DNA from: Membranipora membranacea
Taxonomy: Eukaryota > Bryozoa > Gymnolaemata > Cheilostomatida > Membraniporidae
Reading direction: 5' to 3'
DNA: 64,000 nt
Assembly: GCA_914767715.1 (NCBI GenBank)
Contig: OU612065.1
Location: forward strand, 34,906,001-34,970,000
Each line of letters starts with the position of its first letter. The first letter of the stretch is position 1. A model generated the notes under the pieces. That model ran no database searches. It was not told where the DNA came from and saw only the letters and a list, made by a program, of their open reading frames with translations. This document shows, piece by piece, positions 20,101-32,100 of the stretch. Made by a program: the position numbers and the translations under genes.

Positions 20101-23100
20101 TTATCTTGCCAAAATCTCTCGATATTGGTCAAAGACAAACGTAGGAATGTGAGCTTCGATTGTCTACAAAAAATTCACAAAACAACTGTATAATAATATG
20201 ATAACACATCACCTTGATGTCATTGTTTGCATAAAAATCTGCTTTTTAATTGTGAATAAAAGCACCAGGCCTTAGTGATCGCAAATGGATTTGTTTCAAC
20301 AAATCTGATCTGCACTAGCCTTGTCACACAGCTTCTCTTTTGCTTTTGGGGATACAAAAAAGTAGCCGCATGACAAGGATCCACATGACATGATATGACA
20401 AGTAGCCACATGACATGGAACACATCAAAAGTAGTCTGCCTCACAACAATATTTCAGCTCAGGCAATGCAATCATTTCATGGTGTGATTTCTGTCATCAA
20501 GACTGCATTAAACCGAAGGGCAGGGACTTGAATAAAGAGGCTCACCTTCCTGGGTAATCTACTTTGATAAATATATTCTTCTAAGAAATTCATCGCATTC
20601 ACAGCCTCTGGTGGAATGTCTAGCACCTTTGAGCTAAAATGAAAATCCATCAAATGTAGTGGGATGCCAATAAAGTCATATTCTACACTTTCCCAATGTG
20701 GTGTACAATTTTCATTATCATAATCAGCTCACAATATGGGATTAATGATGAAGCTCGCTGTCAAATTAAGATATTAAAACTCATAAAATTGCACAAGAGT
20801 ATGTAAAAGCAACCAGCTTGAGCTCTGAGATTCTTGTAGTCATGGATGACTCTGAAACTTCAACACATCCAATATCGAACTTCTGCTGCATTGGTGAGAA
20901 AGAAACTTCATTTCAATGAACAATATGACTTACTTGGAAGCTCCCTCTAGTGTGAGAGATTTGACATATTGTGACATGAGCTGGAAGAATATATCAGTCT
21001 GTGTGTGGTTAAACTGTTTGAGTACTGTGAGACACCCGATCACAAACGGCGGGCCATCTATACCATCAGCTAGCCTTCTAGACATGACAGTGCCTGAGAG
21101 AATGAAAAGTGTATCTTGATTACATAGACATACCTAGTGATATCCATAGAAAGGATAGCTGAATGTACTTGCTGAAAAATACTTGGTAGCTCGGACATCC
21201 CTCGGACATAATATATTAGTTATGATCTTAGGGGAGCTGAGGGGAAGCTACTCCAAATATAGAAACTGGTCAAACTTGCCCACAGGGAGAGATATCCCAC
21301 CCTCCCTTTTGGCCAGGTAGATCAGTTTTTCTCAACCTCCCTGGTCTTGTTCTCTACTCAAATAACTCAGATAGTCAATCAATGTGTGCCAATTGTTTGT
21401 TTTGCTCATAGGAAGGATCTTACAAGACATATTGTGTTACCAAATGGTCGTGGTGGAGGAAATTTTGATGTTAGCAAAAATGTGCCAACTAACAATATGA
21501 ACCTTCGGGTATATATCAGCTAATGCAACTGAAAAATCTAAGGTATGACTGCCGCAGGTCTCAAAAGTTTACCATATTGCTGTCGGACTCCAAATTTTGT
21601 TGGAGTTATTACACTCCTAACAAAGTGTCACCAACTCCCATTTTAAGTCTACACACTTGTACTTAACACACAAACATACCGACACTTTTGATGTATTGAA
21701 GTTTCTGGAGCTGCGTAATGACAAACATGAACATGGCCAGTGACAGTGAAGGTATGTTCTTAGTTGTGATGTATATCTAGAAAGAATAAAAATAATGAAT
21801 TATTTCATTGAAGTCACTTTGCAAAAAACTTTTTGTTGCTGTTCAGAATGTATGGGGGTCAGTAATTCCGAAATGCCTACATTTTTACATTTCATTCACC
21901 ATCTTATCAATCAGAAGAATAAATCAGCAACTTTGTATGCACACTGTGGTACTCTGACCACACAACACATATTTATTTGTTTTAACTAGATAATTAAGTA
22001 GTAAGTGCACCACTTTAATTGTGGTTTTGCACCACCACAAAGACAAAGATACAGAATTAGGTCACGCAGTGAGCATATAATTAGCCGAATGAATTAACAA
22101 ATAATCGTTAGTTGCGTACAGGATATGAGGTATACATAGAAGAAACCTTGAAACTATTTTGACTAATATTGATATGTAAAATAAATCTGGCGCCCTTTAC
22201 TAGAAGGACCTGAATCAAGCTAATGTGTATCTTTCTGGTTTTGTTTAAAGTTTTGGTGGATAATTGTGTATCGACATCACGCTTTCATCAAATTCACATT
22301 GATTTACGTTGTAACATCCTAGGGCCGGACCTCAGACATGGCAGAATCCAGTTATCGCTTCTGGGCCTATTGGCTAAGATCAAAGTGTCACTGCCAATGG
22401 CCGATTAGTGCCAGTTCAGTTTTGGCAGCTTGCTGCGCACTTATGATTAGGAGGTCCTCTATGGCCTCACCTCTAGGATGCATTCTAGTTTTCTAGAATG
22501 TATCACATTCTCAGTATGAGGATTGCAGCTTGCATCCCTCTTTAGGGGCAGCCAAATCTTCTGTTTCTTAGCAAACAGCAAGATCAAAGTGTAGTAACTG
22601 TTCTAATATTTGGGACGTATCGAGTTCAATTGCGCTACAGCCAGTAGCATGATTAATTTGATTGACAGCTTAGTGGAGAGGTTGGAATAGCACCTCAAAG
22701 CGATATAGCGGTCAGGATGATGCTCTTTATTGTCTAGTGTTAGCACAGTACTATACTTGATTGAGGCTTTTGGGTCGTGGTATTTTCCGGCGAGGTGTGA
22801 CAACCTTGGGCAGACTGGGTGGAGTAGGTGTTTAGTCAGCACCATTGCACACTCCAACCTTAAATTTATGCCTTTTTTTAAGGCATTCACGGCTAATCCC
22901 GTGGGGGCTGGGTAACCAGCTCAGTCCCTACTCCTTTCATAAACAGGAGTATCTGTTCTAATCAGTTTAATATCCGATTCGTGGCACATTGTGTCACTAT
23001 GATAAATTAATCTGATTTTTGTGCCCAGGCGGCGCGCAGAGGTTTGCTTCGGCGCTGCCACGGGTTGCCCTGGTATTGCAGTACCTCCAGGCACGACTCA

Positions 23101-26100
23101 CCCCTCCACACATGGAGGAAACAAATCAAAGTAAATAAATACGACCCTTTAGCTGAAATTAACTCAGTTCACTTAATAAATTGGGAAAAAAATACACAGA
23201 AACTATATTTTTCAGCTTTTGCATAGCAAGCTGTTGGTAGCAGTTTTTTTTGTTGTAAACTTGTAAACTTCTTGTAAGACCCTAAAACATTGTAATTTAA
23301 AAAATGATTAATGTACTTTAGGGCATCTTATAGATTGTTGGCATTCTATTCTGCAGTTGATTATTGATTAAGCCTGCTTAGCCTCACCCCTCTCCCGAGA
23401 TCTTACTTAACAATTTCTGGGGGGAGGGGGGGATATCTTGCAGAAGGAGTGGGCGTTAGGTCTGCTATCTATGCATGAAAATAGCAGGGAAATGTCGAAC
23501 AGGAAACCTATTTTGAGATGACTGGGAAACTTTTCTTAGTAGTCTTACCTTGTCCAGTGGATTAGAGACACCCGTAGACTCGAGATAGCTGGTTAGTTCA
23601 TACATCAGCGGGTTCTCTTCACTGGGATAAGGTAACTCTGTGGGGTCCTTATAGTGTCTCTCTATGTCATTCAACAAAGCTCTGAAATAGGAGGACAACA
23701 TAAAAAAACAGCATAAATTATCCATCACTACAAAAACTTGTCATGTTTGCCATCTAAGGTAGAAAATATCAAATTGAGCCAAAACATTTTTCAGTATCAA
23801 TGGGAACGAACAACTTGGAAGCCTGACAAAATTGAATCTTTTTTGTGTGCATGAGGACCAGATGAAAACATCAGCATCCATCATATTTTGTGATCATGCC
23901 GGTAAATGTTGAAAAGCGGACCCATTCAGTAGGATGATTCCACTTACGCGTTCATGTTTGTGAGGGCACTTGCCAAAAACTTAGAATCAAACTTTGATGA
24001 TGTTGCAAGTTCATGAGAGATCTGCCTTCTGAGAAGCTGAATCTGACCGATCTAGAAGTATTAATAAGTGAGAAGTTAATAATATAGATCAGTTGTCAAC
24101 AATCCTGCTCTGACTCTTACATCTATTCTAATCTAATCCATGGAGTAATCACCTCTCACGCATTTACGTCTCCTGCTGACTATTTGAAGGACATCAGATT
24201 ACCTAGTGAATTCAATTTTCCAAGGAAAAACCCTGCCGGAATCATACCGCAGGGATGCAATGAGCAGTGATGTGATTTTTTTTTACCTTTAAAACAGTGT
24301 TGAGAAAAGCAGGCCACATCCTGTTACCAGCCTGTATCATCTGTGAGTAAACCTTCTGTTCTGATGCTACAGATAAATAAATAAGTAACTTTGTAAAAAT
24401 GGTGTGTCATAAATTAGTTTGAGCTCTTATTCCAGATACTTCTCACAGATTACGCGGTCTCCGCCTGAACAATATTGCTACCTGATTGACATAATTTTAT
24501 ATGTATGCTGGAATCAAGTTATTAGCACAACAACAAATTCTAGATGACAACAATGAACATCTTTTTGTTCAACTTAGGCAATAAGCTAAATATTTTTATT
24601 GAAAATACTAACTGGTTAGCCTATTGATAGGCATGAGGTTGGCTTCAGCGAGAGCCTTGAGATCTAGGAATGATTTCTCCCTAGTGACGACTCTCTCCAT
24701 GTACTTAACATACTCCTGTAGCTGCTGTACTATCATGAATGAGAAGAGGCGATCTAAACCTGTCAGTCCCATCACATCTACACTTTGCTGTAGGAATAAA
24801 AACATTAATTTTCAAATTTTTATTACAATTATCTGCTGTGTTACCAGTAGTTTACTATACTCCGGGTATTGAAATGGTGTATCAGATCAAATCATCATGC
24901 AGGGTTTCCCCTAGCGATGTTACCAAACCATGGGAGTTGTTTCTTCAATGCAGGGTTTCCCCTAGCGATGTTACCAAACCATGGGAGTTGTTTCTTCAAT
25001 GCAGGGTTTCCCCTAGCGATGTTACCAAACCATGGGAGTTGTTTCTTCAATGCAGGGTTTCCCCTAGCGATGTTACCAAACCATAGGAGTTGTTTCTTCA
25101 ATGCAGGGTTTCCCCTAGTGATGTTACCAAACCATGGGAGTTGTTTCTTCAATGACAATTATTAAGACCAGAATTATTGAGCCACCCAGAATTATTAGAG
25201 GCTTATCCTAAGAATAATAACGACACACAAAAATGGTAGGCTCTGAGATTTATCATAAAACAAAAATGATACGCTATACAGAGAAATTTAATGAGTGAGA
25301 TGTAACATTACTTTAAGTTGATGTGCCAGTCTACTGTTGACGATCTCATCTTTGGTCTTATAGTCATACCAGGCGCTCATCGGATCCACATAGATTGTCA
25401 CCCTAAAAATTAAATGGATTATTGTAATTCAGCGAAATTTGCATGTGTTAAAAGTAAAGAAAATACAAGCTAAAAACCCTTTGGCACCACCAGGTGGAGC
25501 CATCAGAAGGAACACTTGATGTTCTGTAACTATGCCATCCTCACCAACATTTTTGCTTTCATTCGCATTTTATCAACATACCTATACATAACATGTTTAT
25601 CAGGTTCCAGGTGTGATGGGTGTGAGGGTTGCTAGTAGCGGCATTCCATTATTGAGGGCAGTTGGTTGGGCTGTGTCAATAATGGAATGCCACTTCAAGA
25701 CACCCAGGTAGAGTTTGTGTCCTTACATCATATTTAGCCATTCTAGGGCTGGGGATGAATGGATAGCTTGAGTGCACTACAAGTTTCTCCGCCCTCATAC
25801 CATAAACTAACCGCTTTGGCACCTGCTCTCCCCATTGCACACATACACCTACCTTGGGTCGGTAATTCTGAGGATTTCTCTAGCCAGTCTACCGATGAAG
25901 TTGACAGAAGCGTCTACTGGAGCGAATCTAGGTATAGGTATGTTCTTACTCTGGTATATACTCTGAAAGTCTAACACCTACAAGTGTCATCAATGGTTTA
26001 TAACTCAGCAGGCATGGCGTAAATATAAACTCTATTATCTGAGTGTGCATCAAACACAAAGAAATCAGGAGTATATTGAGTACCAAGAGCTCACATAGTC

Positions 26101-29100
26101 AACTAAGCTGGCCAATAAACATCACTGTGCTCCCAATGAAACAATTACACATCTCAAACGTGTGGGATGTGGAAGGTTAGCTCACTGTTTTAAGGAATAT
26201 ATCATTATCATCAGTCTCATTTTTCATAAACATGAATTTATTCCATACTACTAAAACAGGAATTTTTGTCATGGTTCACTTAAAAAAGAACATTTATATA
26301 TGAAGACAAATAGCCAACCTTAGTTCTGAGGAAGCTGTTACACTCCTGTTCCACATTGTAGTTAACAATACGAGACAGCTCTTCCTGCCATATCTTTAGA
26401 CCATATATATCTACATAATCTTGTATGTACTCAAAGGATCTCCTGAATCCATCCATCCTTGAGCCCAATCCTCTCAGACGGGGCATCAGCTCACTCGTCT
26501 ACAAAAGATCACAATGAATTAAGTATGTGTGTTGATGTGATTCGCCAAATGGAGAATGTAAGAAAACATACCAACGCTCTGGCAACATGTTGGTGGTGAC
26601 TTTAGACTGTAGGTTTATTCTCTGTACATTGTGGATCATTATATTGATCAACTCACAAACAGAACTATACAGCAAGTCCTGGAATTTTCGTTGTACTTAA
26701 AGTGTCAAGAACTTTCAGTAGTTGGTTACCTCAATCACCGGAATGCCTGGCTATTAGGTGAGCAATATGCTTTTTCTTGGTTTTAAACTATCTGGTTATC
26801 CTAAGAGGTAAGAGTTTTTTAAGAAGAACATTACAATAACCATGTAACACCATGCCTTCCAAAGAAAATCTCTCTACAAATGCGGATATCATACCTTGGC
26901 TTTCTGGTTGAAGATCAGTCCTTGGTGTAAAGCGAATGCTACTTGTTTGACAAGCTCTTTCCTGATTCCGTCTTCTAACAGCTGTTTAGGATCAACTTTG
27001 ATTACGCCTACCAGTGTGGCTTTCATCATGAGTATACCTTCTGTGAATACTGATATGGCGTAAGTCAGTTCAGCCACCTAACAATATGAGACAAGTGTGG
27101 ACAATTGTGAAGCTTTATACAGCATAGTGAACTCTGTCAGTTTTACAAGGATTGCAACTTATCTTTTATGTAAATCTTCTTGTCAATCAGCTTAAAAAAA
27201 TCAAAACACTCGATTGGTAATTCCATTAAATTGGGAAAAGACAAAAAAGGGGTGAGTTATCACATTGACGAATAGTTTTATACATATAATGGGTTGACGA
27301 AACTATGTGGTGTTAGGAGTTCAAATTGTTCGGTTCTATCAAATATTCATAAGCTAGACAAAACAGACAAATCATTATCCTTTTACTCAACATACCCGGT
27401 ATCGTTCATCCATCTGAGCAAACTCCCTCATCTTATCCTTATCTAGACGTGTGGGGACTTCCTTTATATCACTAGTCTGTAACTTGATTATCTGATCCAG
27501 TAATCCAAACATTGATTCTGGGATAATCTACAAGAAGTAGTAACATATAGGTTAATTATTATACGAGAATTAATGGATACACCATAGGGTGCTAGACTCT
27601 GAAAATAATCCCTTATATCACCCTGATGTCAGTGCAGCGTGTACCAACCATGCTAATATCACCCTCCCTGATATCACAGACACTTCATAATTCAATCATA
27701 GTATTAGAGTTGTTCTCTCTCGGACATCAGTTTACAATGAGGAGATAACTCTCCTTTGCATATGCTTAGTTTTCTGGTGTTTATGGCTCACTTTGATTCT
27801 GTATATCAAGGAGTAATGGCTGCGTTGATAAAATGACTTTAGATAAGATCATAACTTGAACATTAAATTGATCACTGATCAAGTGACATATTATTGCATA
27901 TACATATATTGTCGGTAGTAAGCACAAGACTGAGTTCATATAGACTAAGTAGCTTCACAAGGAATTTGGTGTGACCACTGAAGTTCAATAGTGGAATCAG
28001 GGATGGGCATTAGATTGAATTGACGCTAACAATCAGAGATATAAATGTTAGTCGGTGTAGTTTGATGTAGATAACTTACTTGTAGCACCTTACGGACATA
28101 AGATACGAGCTCTCCAGAGTAGTACTGTGAGACACTAATGAGATCAGGAGATCGAGCCTGGCTAATCCTCATTAATGGTAGATCTAGAGCTGAGGCGAGC
28201 TGTAAGAATATATCATCAATACAGTCATATTTAAAACCACAATTGTGTGACATCAATTTATGTTCTACACGACACTCATAGGTTATAGAGCATAGAGTAT
28301 ATAATAACTCTTTGACGGCACTCTAACATACTCAGAGATTGCATTCAAGTTAAACACAGTATGTTATGATTCAGACCACTTTTAGTGTCAATCCTACTTC
28401 ATGAGCTTGTGGATGACATACCTGCAGAGCTTAGTTTAAGTCTCTGTAGCAGCATTTAACTATCAGCTGCCTTTCAGTCAACTCAGGCCAAAGTTCAAGC
28501 TCATAATTCAACACTGATAGTGTATACAAGTAAATAAGCGATCATATTTAATCTTTTCACTCACCTTCAGAAATGTTGCTCTGAGCTTTATGACCAAATT
28601 TGCATTTTTCTTCACCCCTTCCTGCATGTAAGCTGTGTAGCTGGAAAAAATGTGGGACACATATTCAATGCATGTCACAACTGGGGAAAATTCTAAACGC
28701 TTAGTAAAACATGTTGACAGTACCAAAGAAGGAGAATATTCTGAGCCCCTAGCCTCATATTCAATGTTTCGATTATGACCAGCTTAACCAAGGACTATAC
28801 CAATAGCTTAGTGGCAGTTTGCTGTTTGACTGATTGAATGTCATACCAGATCTGATATGATCAGGATCATAAATACAGGCGATCCACTGTGTGCTTGCAC
28901 GCAGTATAACGACCCCCTCTACCGCTTCAAAAAAAGAGTGGACGACGGGCAAGGGTATGGGGTATCTCCCCCACACTATCCACCTGCGCCTAGGAGGGCC
29001 AGATAAATAGGGCAGTCAAATAAGACCGAGTGTACAAAATGAAATCAACCCGATACAATGCCAGTAAAGAGTCTGCAAACCATACCTCAGAGAGGGATGT

Positions 29101-32100
29101 GTTAACACTCCCATACCCTAAAGGCTTTGGCCATACAAATACCTGTCGATTATCTGCCATGCGTAGCTGAGGTCAGACACAATCTGTAGATTGATGAGCA
29201 CTTCCTCCTTGATGTTGATAGTTCTGATCATCTGATGTAAGTATTTCCTTGTGTCCGCCAAAAACTGTTTAACCTGGAGATTTGAGTCAAGCTGATGGAA
29301 TTCTTGGACCTAGCAGAAAGAACAGACAAATAAGAGTTGTTTCAGTGTCCTTCAGCTTAATGGTAAAAAAAATAGAGGAAACAGTAAATCTCTGCCTAGT
29401 TTTATCTGATCAATAGAAATAGACAGAGAAAAGATCAGTTTCATTCATTTTCTCACAGGTAACAGTGTTAATGAAATAAAAATGCCACTTTTGACGACAG
29501 GAAGTGTGTATTAGAAAATCAGCAGCCCGTATCAACTATGTTTCATCGTTTAGAAAGTTCTGATCTGATACCGTTCTGTGACGCTTGTGCTTATATCCTC
29601 ACCTCCTCCAATGCCTGCATGAGCTGGACTATCTTCCTACCAGCTGAAGTAGAGTCCTCATAGTTGAGCGAATCAATCTGCTTCGACATTGAAGTGAACC
29701 AGGTCTGTAAACTATCTGTAATAGTAAATGTTTATAGATTGACAATCTCTGAATGTTCTCTACCCTCTGCGTCTTTTTAATTGAGACACCATGGTGAAGA
29801 CACACTTGTGTTTTGGTTCTATAAAAATGATAGTACCTAGCCTAATTAATACTGGGTACTTATGGCAATCAATAAGCTTATGATGTTTTATGAAAGCAGG
29901 GAAAAGAATAGGAACATTATTTTACCATTCTTAGCCACCCTAGTGAGTGGTTTAGTTCCTGAGAAAACTTCAGCTAGCTCCTGCATTCGCTCTGTACATT
30001 CCTTCTTACAGCTCTCCCATTTGTTTTGTTTCTCATCCAACATTTTCCTGAACATCTGCAACAAACAAGCTTGGTCAGTTTTAGATGATACATGTTAGCT
30101 TTATGTAGTGATAAGAATATGGTTGTTACGATCTCTTGTATTGAAGGGACACAACTCCAAAATATCAAAAAAGAACCAAATAGAAGGATATTTCTCTGTG
30201 GGTAGATGGTCACAGGATCTCAGTTTTGGAGATGAGAGCTAAATGTTGATTAGACGATTACCTCCACAGAATGTATGTGGTATTGGTGTTGTGATAAATG
30301 CTTCTATCTCCTACAATACATTTAAATCAATAATTATTTCTATCTTGTGTTACCCTTTATCATCAAGGACGCTTGATTTTCTTACCTCCCTGAGTTTGAG
30401 CTCAAGTTTAGCAGCATTCATAAGAAGCTGGAGTACAGTCAGTGGTTTATTCTGACTCTCTACAATCACCATTTCTCTTATCTGTTTACATCTTTTATTT
30501 GCCTCCACAACTGAAATAATACACAAAATAAGGTCAGTCGAAATAATCAGCATCCCTAAATGTATAAATATAAATGTATAACCCTGCATATGTGGACAAT
30601 AAGCACAGATTGATTACCTGGTTCAACTGAGACAAGGCTATTTCAGTTGGTTCAATTCGCTCTAAGACAGCATCCTACTATCAGTCTAGACTCCACTAAT
30701 TCTGATTCTGCGCATTTAGACTAACATTTACCTGGACTGAGTACTTGTGTATGAAGCATTAGCCATCTGATGGTAACATTAGCCTCTCTGATCAGTCCCA
30801 TAAGTTTAGATATACTATCCAGTACATACTCCTCCTGGAGTACTCCCTCCTTCAGTACCTGTACCATCTTAGGGTGAATCTGTGTCAGCTTCTTTGCGTG
30901 CTACAAATAATGAATGAAATGTAAAATGAAGTTGTAAGGTTGAAACTCATCTTGGTTTCAAGACAAATGGTGATACAATACCTCCTATCGGCTTGCAGAC
31001 AAGAAAAATAACACACATGTAGCGCCAGTCAACAGCCACTTCAGTCATATCTAAACCTCCAATAATAGGAAGCCAAGCGTTCTCACCACCTGAGCAACAC
31101 TTTACATTGTGATGAACATCTTGAGATGAGACGGTATATTAAAGGGCCATCAACAATGTCAAATCTACAAAGGCAAACGACCTAGATTGGCCGGCAACTT
31201 GCGCTAGTCATTAACAGGATATGCACACAACATGGTCTGAGGGACCAAAGTAAACCTACCATTTGTGCTTTCTCTTTGATGTTATTTGGATCCAGTGTGT
31301 TATTGAGTGCTGTTGATGCAGCTTTGAACTGCTGCCATACATCTGTTAGATGTACTGTGATTCCCATGTAAACACTGATAACCTAATAATAATAGATTAA
31401 AAGAATAATCCACAGTCTAAGACAATGCAAGAAAGACAAACTTCACAGAAACTTTTGAAGGGATTATGACATACTCAGCATTATCATTCATTTTTGTTGG
31501 ACACGAGCCGTCAACATATAAATATTTTTTATATAGAATTACTTTGCAAATTTGTACAATCCACTGACTTCAGCGAAGAAATCACTAACAAGAACCAATA
31601 ACAAGTGCTGACTACTCTGAAATAACAATTGTCAATGTTTGCACTCTGAGACTTGCAAAGTTCAATCCTCCCAGACAAGACATACCCAGTTGTCAGGAAA
31701 GTGTTTGTCAACAATTTCCCTCATCTTAGCGGGTTGAGAGTGTAGAACGTCAGGAGCAAAGTATAATATAACATAGAGCATTCCAGCTTGTGTAGCTAGA
31801 GCTGTACTCCGGTGTTCAGGAAGGGGGTACGCTGCTATCTGATTATAAACATCATCAGATCGGAGTCGTCCTATCACCATGTCGATGAACTCGGCGTTTA
31901 TAGGGATTCTCCTAAAATTAGATATGAAAGTTATCGCAGAGAAAATAGTGATACAATTGATGCATCATTATGACGATGGGAATTTTGCTTTGTTGAAGAC
32001 GGTTAGGATGGCTTATTTTAATTCTTGAAGTAGGCATCTAAAAATCTACATTTTGAAGATTGATCCGAGAACTAAGAAAAATTTCTCATTATGTCAATCC

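Larger units (their letters stand above)
22354..23107 (+). pseudogene. U2 snRNA-like locus interrupted by two insertions
   Basis: U2 sequence lies in order on the plus strand, inside a WASHC5 intron. Segment 1 (22354-22388) is U2 stem I plus the following bases: ATCGCTTCTGGGCCTATTGG then CTAAGATCAAAGTGT. Segment 2 (22593-22607) is AGTAACTGTTCTAAT, the branchpoint-recognition region with one change. Segment 3 (22948 to about 23107) repeats AGTATCTGTTCTAAT and continues with stem II, an Sm site (GATTTTTG), stem III and the conserved stem IV loop (CCTGGTATTGCAGTACCTCC). Removing the insertions leaves about 195 nt, normal U2 length. Insertion 1 (22389-22579) is flanked by AAGATCAAAGTGT; insertion 2 (22608-22947) by the 15-base AGTA(A/T)CTGTTCTAAT. 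Probably a disrupted copy. The junctions do not allow GT-AG introns. Confidence 0.8.

Noticed and set aside
22388-22947. The U2 interruptions as spliceosomal introns
   Set aside because: Introns in snRNA genes are known in some fungi, but no shift of the junctions within the flanking repeats gives a GT start with an AG end. The duplicated flanks fit insertion better.
24739-25165. Overlapping repetitive open frames (plus and minus) encoding 17-residue repeats
   Set aside because: They are translations of the 51-bp intronic minisatellite in a WASHC5 intron, open in several frames because the unit is a multiple of three. No splice or start context supports them.
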